Assembly: GCA_973895155.1 (NCBI GenBank) | Contig: OZ316896.1 | Coordinates: 12,710,001-12,774,000 of the forward strand | Length of the DNA: 64,000 nucleotides | Reading direction: 5' to 3' | Source: Marsupella aquatica | Lineage: Eukaryota > Marchantiophyta | In this document: positions 59,750-64,000 of the stretch, piece after piece | How the letters are laid out: each line of letters starts with the position of its first letter | How positions within the stretch are numbered: the stretch's first letter is position 1 | Notes under the pieces: model-generated | Seen by the model: only the letters and a program-made list of their open reading frames with translations | Database searches by the model: none | What the model was told of the DNA's origin: nothing | Position numbers and translations under genes: made by a program

Positions 59750-61138
59750 CTAATCCTCAACGAGAGCCATGAGAGCTTTAATCTGCTCATTAGTCTTGTT
59801 ACTTCGAGACAACTCAATCAACATCTGAGACCTTCTCTCTGCTCTTCCCATCTGCCACTGGTGGTAGCAATCAAGGCAGGCCTTCTTCTCAGCATTAGAT
59901 GCACTTTCGTTCTCCATGTGCAGTTGATGCTTCCGCATTAACCTGTCTCGTTTTGCTGCTTCTGCTAATGAGTAAAGTCGAGCTTGCTTCTTCTCATCTA
60001 GCTCAATCATCTTCCACTTCTCCCAGGTTTGGAGGAGCTCCTTCTTGTAGTCAGCCTTCTGTAAGAGCCTCTCAGCATATATCTGTGCAACATTGGGCTT
60101 TGGAGGTGCAGGCTGCTTGTCGTCAACTTTCTTTGGTGGTGTCTTCTTAGTTGGTTGGTTCTCCTTGTTAGCCAATCCCACATTTGGTTGTCTGGGAGTT
60201 GCTTTAGTCCCCACAGGTGTGACAGGTGGTGTTCCCGTGTGTGCTGGCATACCTCCAAAAGAACCACTAACACTGTCCTTGGGTGGACCAAAGTTGGGGA
60301 GAATTTCGCCCAGTCCCAGGAATCTGTGGACTGTTAGCACTACCAGGGAAATTAGAAGCTGAATCATGGGGGACATGCCCCGTGCCAATGTCCATGAGGT
60401 CCTCCTCCCAGAATTCAGGAGAATTGAATTCCAGTCCATCATCAACACCTGCCGGTCCCTCTACATTCAATTCAGAACAAACATAAAATCAGGCAAATTC
60501 AGTCTATCAAATGAGATCCATTCAAGAAGAAGCAGCAAAACTTTTGTAGAAATCGTACCTGTGAGGATGATGGTAGGCGAGTGAGGAACAGGCGCAGCAT
60601 CAGGAAGGTTGGATACATCTTCATGTGGATCATGACTAGTGAATTCATCCTCGTCTATCCCGAAATCTCCAATACCTTGAGGTGCCACATTGGGCCGGCT
60701 TCCAAAGAGAGCATGCATCCTCTCGAAATGAGGACACATCCTCTCGAGCTTGTCCTCCAGAGTCAGGCCAGCCACAAAATCTTCCTCTGTTAGACCACCT
60801 CCGCTTGACATTTTCAATTCACAAGCTTCCTTGTACTTAGCAACATACCTTGCAAATCGTTTGTTCAGATTAGGCCCGCTAATGTTCCTCGGGAAGTTAT
60901 GTGCCTGCAAGACAACAAGCATTTGTTTAAAAATCGTAGCCCTGCTCATCGGACGCCCCTGGATTTTTGTCTTTCCACCACCATGGATGAGGTTGAAGTT
61001 GTCCGGGTTCTCCAGCCAGTCAACAATCAATCCATAGTCAGAATGTTTCAGCCTGAACTTCTCTCCACCTCCAACACCACTTGTGCCAACAACACCTACA
61101 ACATTTCCTGGGAGCCATGTCTGCAACGTTTGTTGTAG
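59750..61138 (-). CDS. Myb/SANT-like Harbinger partner protein (one frameshift)
   Basis: Minus-strand exons 61138-60559 and 60460-59750, joined by a GT-AG intron in phase. A further 5' exon may start at ATG ~61342 (MAPRKFKHGQ). The N-terminal part reads KFRLKHSDYGLIVDWLE, then NKRFARYVAKYKEACE and a Gly-rich GGGLTEED, resembling Myb/SANT-like or trihelix DNA-binding domains of Harbinger ORF1 proteins. A Pro/Lys-rich linker and a basic coiled coil (YAERLLQKADYKKELL...WEKWK) follow. Around 60300-60335 the frame shifts by one base between the NSPQIPGTG part and the FGPPKDSVSG part. In known elements this protein binds element DNA and brings the transposase to the nucleus; here it may be broken or affected by a sequence error. 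Confidence 0.68.
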
Positions 61139-61639
61139 CTGCACCGACAATGACAAAATCGATTCCGGAGAGAGCAGCGACTTCGACAGTGCAAGTATCG
61201 ACTCTGGGTATTGACTCTCCAGACTGCAATTGAAGTTTAAGATTTTCTGGTAGAATGAGCAATGGGATACCCAATCTGCCCCATCCTCTTATCAGATCTT
61301 CCAACAGAGCCTCCTGTCCATGTTTGAATTTCCTGGGCGCCATTCGAAGGACCTCGCAAATCTGCATTGATGTTGATTGCAAAAACAACACTAAATTTTA
61401 GGAGGATTTCGAGTTCAAATGTCGGGAATTCCTCGCGAGCTATCGTGGACGCTTTTTCTGCCTCGCCGTTGCGGACATTTTGGCAAAATTCATCCAGGTT
61501 TGAGCGGGCCAATTCCCGTAACATGGGCCTCAAGAGACGGATCAAACCCAGGCCCCCCTCTTTGTTCCAAACCCATTAGACATGGTCGAAACTGGAGTTA
61601 AAGCCAAAACTGCTTTCCCGTAACTTGGGTCACGGCCCT

Positions 61640-61656
61640 TAGGTCTGAGACGCCCT
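61640..61656 (-). repeat. Right terminal inverted repeat of the Harbinger element
   Basis: Reverse complement of AGGGCGTCTCAGACCTA, perfect over 17 bp, followed by the ATT duplication at 61657-61659. Confidence 0.85.
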
Positions 61657-61850
61657 ATTGACTATTCTCAGAAGGGTAGAGGCTCTGACTTGAATTTAGA
61701 GCCTTGAGACAAATTCCTCTTGCGCTCCCTTTTATAGGTTTTGACTTGGTAGTGGAGCGAGTGGTGAAGTGCTCAAGCATTCACTATTCTTAGGAAGAGA
61801 GGGTCTTGACTTTAGAGCCTCTAGGCAAATTCTTTTTGTTGATTTATGTA
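61657..61850. repeat. ~105-bp tandem repeat, part right of the Harbinger insertion
   Basis: Continues the array of 49355-49491: TTAGAGCCT.GAGACAAATTCCTCTTG, CCCTTTTATAGGTTTTGACTTGG, then another diverged unit with ATTCACTATTCTTAGGAAGAG and AGGCAAATTC. Confidence 0.65.
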
Positions 61851-62010
61851 GTTTTTACTTCAGAGCTTTACCAAGCTCTTCAATTTATTGCTCTACAAGG
61901 TTTTAGTTCCTTGGTTATATTGGGGGACTTGCAGGCATTTTGGCTCTTTGGTCTCCTTTCCCTTCTTTGCTCCCCTTTATTGGGTGGGCCATTAAGGTAC
62001 GGTGTCTACC
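61850..62010. repeat. Dispersed repeat family R1, diverged relative
   Basis: Shares the order CAGAG.T.TACCA.GCT, GGCTCTTT and CCCCTTTATTGGG with 23440-23690. Weaker match than the other pair. Confidence 0.35.
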
Positions 62011-64000
62011 TATCCTATGGCAAGCAATGGGCCCAAGGAAATGCTATTGTGGAATGTTTATTTTGTAAAAGTTTAGACCACACGTGAGGTGGTCCAAACA
62101 TTTCCAAACTATGGCTCTCTCATAGAAGAGATATGCATTCACAACTTTTATTATAAGGACATTGCCACTAAAGTTGTGCTTAATTACAATACCGTCACTG
62201 CTTTTTATATCTGTAATACTGCCAAGCTAGACAAGGGTTGACCAGAGGTCAAATTCTATCCCGTATGATGCCTGCATTAGGTTAGGGTATGTTCAGTAGG
62301 CACTGTCCGTCACAAATAATTCTCAAGTTCTCAGAGGGGTTGGCTCAAGAGCAATCCCTTAGGGTCTATTACACACTTACAACCTTGACCTCTCTTGCTT
62401 ATGGAGGAAGATGGAGTCCTGCAATTAACGCTAAGAGTACATGGACTTAGGGGACACTTCCCTTGTTCTTATCATTTCAAATATGACTGCCACCATATGA
62501 TCAATGAATTGGGGGCCTTTTCTCTTTGCATAACACAAAAAATGAAAATGTTTAATTGTGGGAAATGACCAAACTTTCTTTACTGACCTCATAGAAGTGC
62601 TTTTCAAATTCCCTGGCTCCATGTGTCATCACGTCAACATTTTTTTCACAAACAGGGATGCCTATGTTTGCAGCAATACGCAAACACTACCATGTGTATT
62701 TGCCTTGGGGTCACCAAAAGTGGATAGACCCATGACATGCCCCTAATAACAAACAAAAGGGTAGAAACATTATTTTGCACAAACAAACCATCAAATATAT
62801 GAGATCGATGGATGAGATCAGATGTTAATGATGAATGGTGATGGTGCACATTAAACTAACTGTACTTTAACTTTGTCAAATGTTCTTTTGAGTTTTCATG
62901 GTGTTGCTTCTGTGCTACTGGGGTACATCATCATCCTAAGTCGCATCAAAAGAGTTTTCCAGCCATAACTTTGTTGTCTTAAGTCCGTTTGGGATAAGAT
63001 GGGGCCTAAGATTTTTATGGTGCTGCCTAGCTTGGCAACCTATTCACTATATAGCTTGGAAGAAAAATAGACTTTCTAAGACTTTCCAATGACCCTCATC
63101 AAAATAATCACTCAGATGAAAAGGGAGAAGAAAAAGAAAACTTGGGAAAAGGGGACCGAGGAAAAAAGAAATGAAGCACTGCTAATGAAAATAAATGTTT
63201 TGGTGGATTCATTTGTATCCCCACATAATTAATTGAGGGTAGGTTGAATGGATCACTATTGAAAAGCTGTGTAAGAGGCAAACACCAACACACATCTTTC
63301 ATATAGTGCGATGTACTAACACCACACTGAGTTAATTAGTGCAAAATGAGTCATCACTGGACTCAATAAAGGATGAGAAAATACCTGGGTTGATTGTATA
63401 TAATGAGCTCCATGTAAGTGTTATGACACCTTTTTCAATGGCAAACCCTTGCCACGGCCATTGTTAGCTGTTAAGTAATATGTTTAGATAATATTCAGTA
63501 TTCCAAAAGTAATCACCACAAGTCCAACAAACGCTCCACAAACTACTTCATATTAATTTGTGGCCATTTTCTTTCAAAACCACCAGGATCCTATTTGCAT
63601 GATCTATATGTGAAATGTTAGTACCTTAGTTATCTACACAATTCACTTTATTCAGTGTTACACACTAAAATCTACAAAAAATGTCCAACACACGGGATGG
63701 GTGAGAGTGCTCTCATCTCATTCAAATTGGGCTAGAAGGAGTATTATTTTACTCATTTCAGATATCAGAGTACTGTCACAGAACACACTATACAGATATG
63801 CTTGGACCTCACCCCCCAATTGGGGAACTCTCGGAATGACAGGATTGGACGGCCATGAGGCTGGGAAGGGCTTGGGACGTAGTTCCATGTGGGTCCAAAA
63901 AGTCCCTCATGACGGTCTCACGTGTGTTCTGTGGGGCTAGGGCCACCACAATGCAGTACCAATAGGGGGTCTCAATTATGAGACTGTGGGTTTCCAAAAT
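62010..64000. other. Gene-free stretch to the window end
   Basis: No gene supported; AT-rich, with only short open frames on both strands and no repeat unit I can define. Confidence 0.45.

Larger units (their letters stand above)
49492..61656. mobile_element. PIF/Harbinger-type DNA transposon, 12.2 kb, carrying extra cargo
   Basis: The ends are AGGGCGTCTCAGACCTA and its exact reverse complement, flanked by ATT on both sides. Contents in order: subterminal repeats, an RPA-C-like exon (+), a decayed Ty3-type retrotransposon fragment (-), a DDE transposase (+) and a Myb/SANT-like gene (-). A transposase plus a Myb-like partner is the standard PIF/Harbinger gene pair. Without the ~6.5-kb retro-fragment, the element would be about 5.5 kb, near the family's usual size. 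The flanking ~105-bp repeat reads through if the element and one ATT are removed, which confirms insertion. Confidence 0.85.

Overview
The window is nuclear DNA of a land plant. Its protein-coding genes are split by short GT-AG introns of about 100 to 1,300 bp, and the recognisable families are plant-type: a TRM/LONGIFOLIA-like protein, an SRA (YDG) domain protein related to plant SUVH proteins, and a plant alpha/beta-hydrolase of the putative-lipase kind. Gene density is low (about four host genes in 64 kb) and the rest is AT-rich, repeat-rich DNA with transposable elements. I cannot name the species. Nothing bacterial, organellar or viral-genome-like is seen, and there is no CRISPR array or rRNA.

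Layout. 1-6290: gene-poor, with a degenerate repeat array at 3.76-4.75 kb and a purine-rich leader. 6291-12584 (+): seven-exon TRM/LONGIFOLIA-like gene, with all phases agreeing and giving 1,380 aa. 12.8-15.5 kb: microsatellite and tandem arrays. 15.5-28 kb: repeats, including a foldback element (21.64-22.83 kb), a 1,771-bp solo-LTR-like insertion with a 5-bp target duplication inside an older repeat, a SINE-like sequence and a 112-bp tandem array. 28055-28555 (-): small basic hypothetical protein. 30461-33597 (+): three-exon gene ending in an SRA domain with no SET domain. 36068-42116 (+): alpha/beta-hydrolase gene, six firm exons and two tentative ones. 43-49 kb: tandem repeats, a SINE-like element and a second foldback element.

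49492-61656 is a 12.2-kb PIF/Harbinger-type DNA transposon bounded by 17-bp perfect terminal inverted repeats and a 3-bp ATT target duplication. It sits in a ~105-bp tandem repeat that continues on both sides. Inside are an intact two-exon DDE transposase (+), a convergent Myb/SANT-like gene (-) with one frameshift, and an exon for a replication protein A C-terminal-like OB fold, which is not a standard Harbinger component. The middle is filled by a decayed Ty3-type LTR retrotransposon fragment on the minus strand (gag with three zinc knuckles, protease, then a break just before reverse transcriptase) plus a long coiled-coil ORF.

The host genes are functionally separate: cytoskeletal/growth (TRM), methylated-DNA reading (SRA) and lipid or ester hydrolysis. 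There is no sign of a cluster. The most unusual items are the RPA-like exon inside the Harbinger element and the SRA protein that lacks a SET domain and carries 37-38-aa internal repeats.
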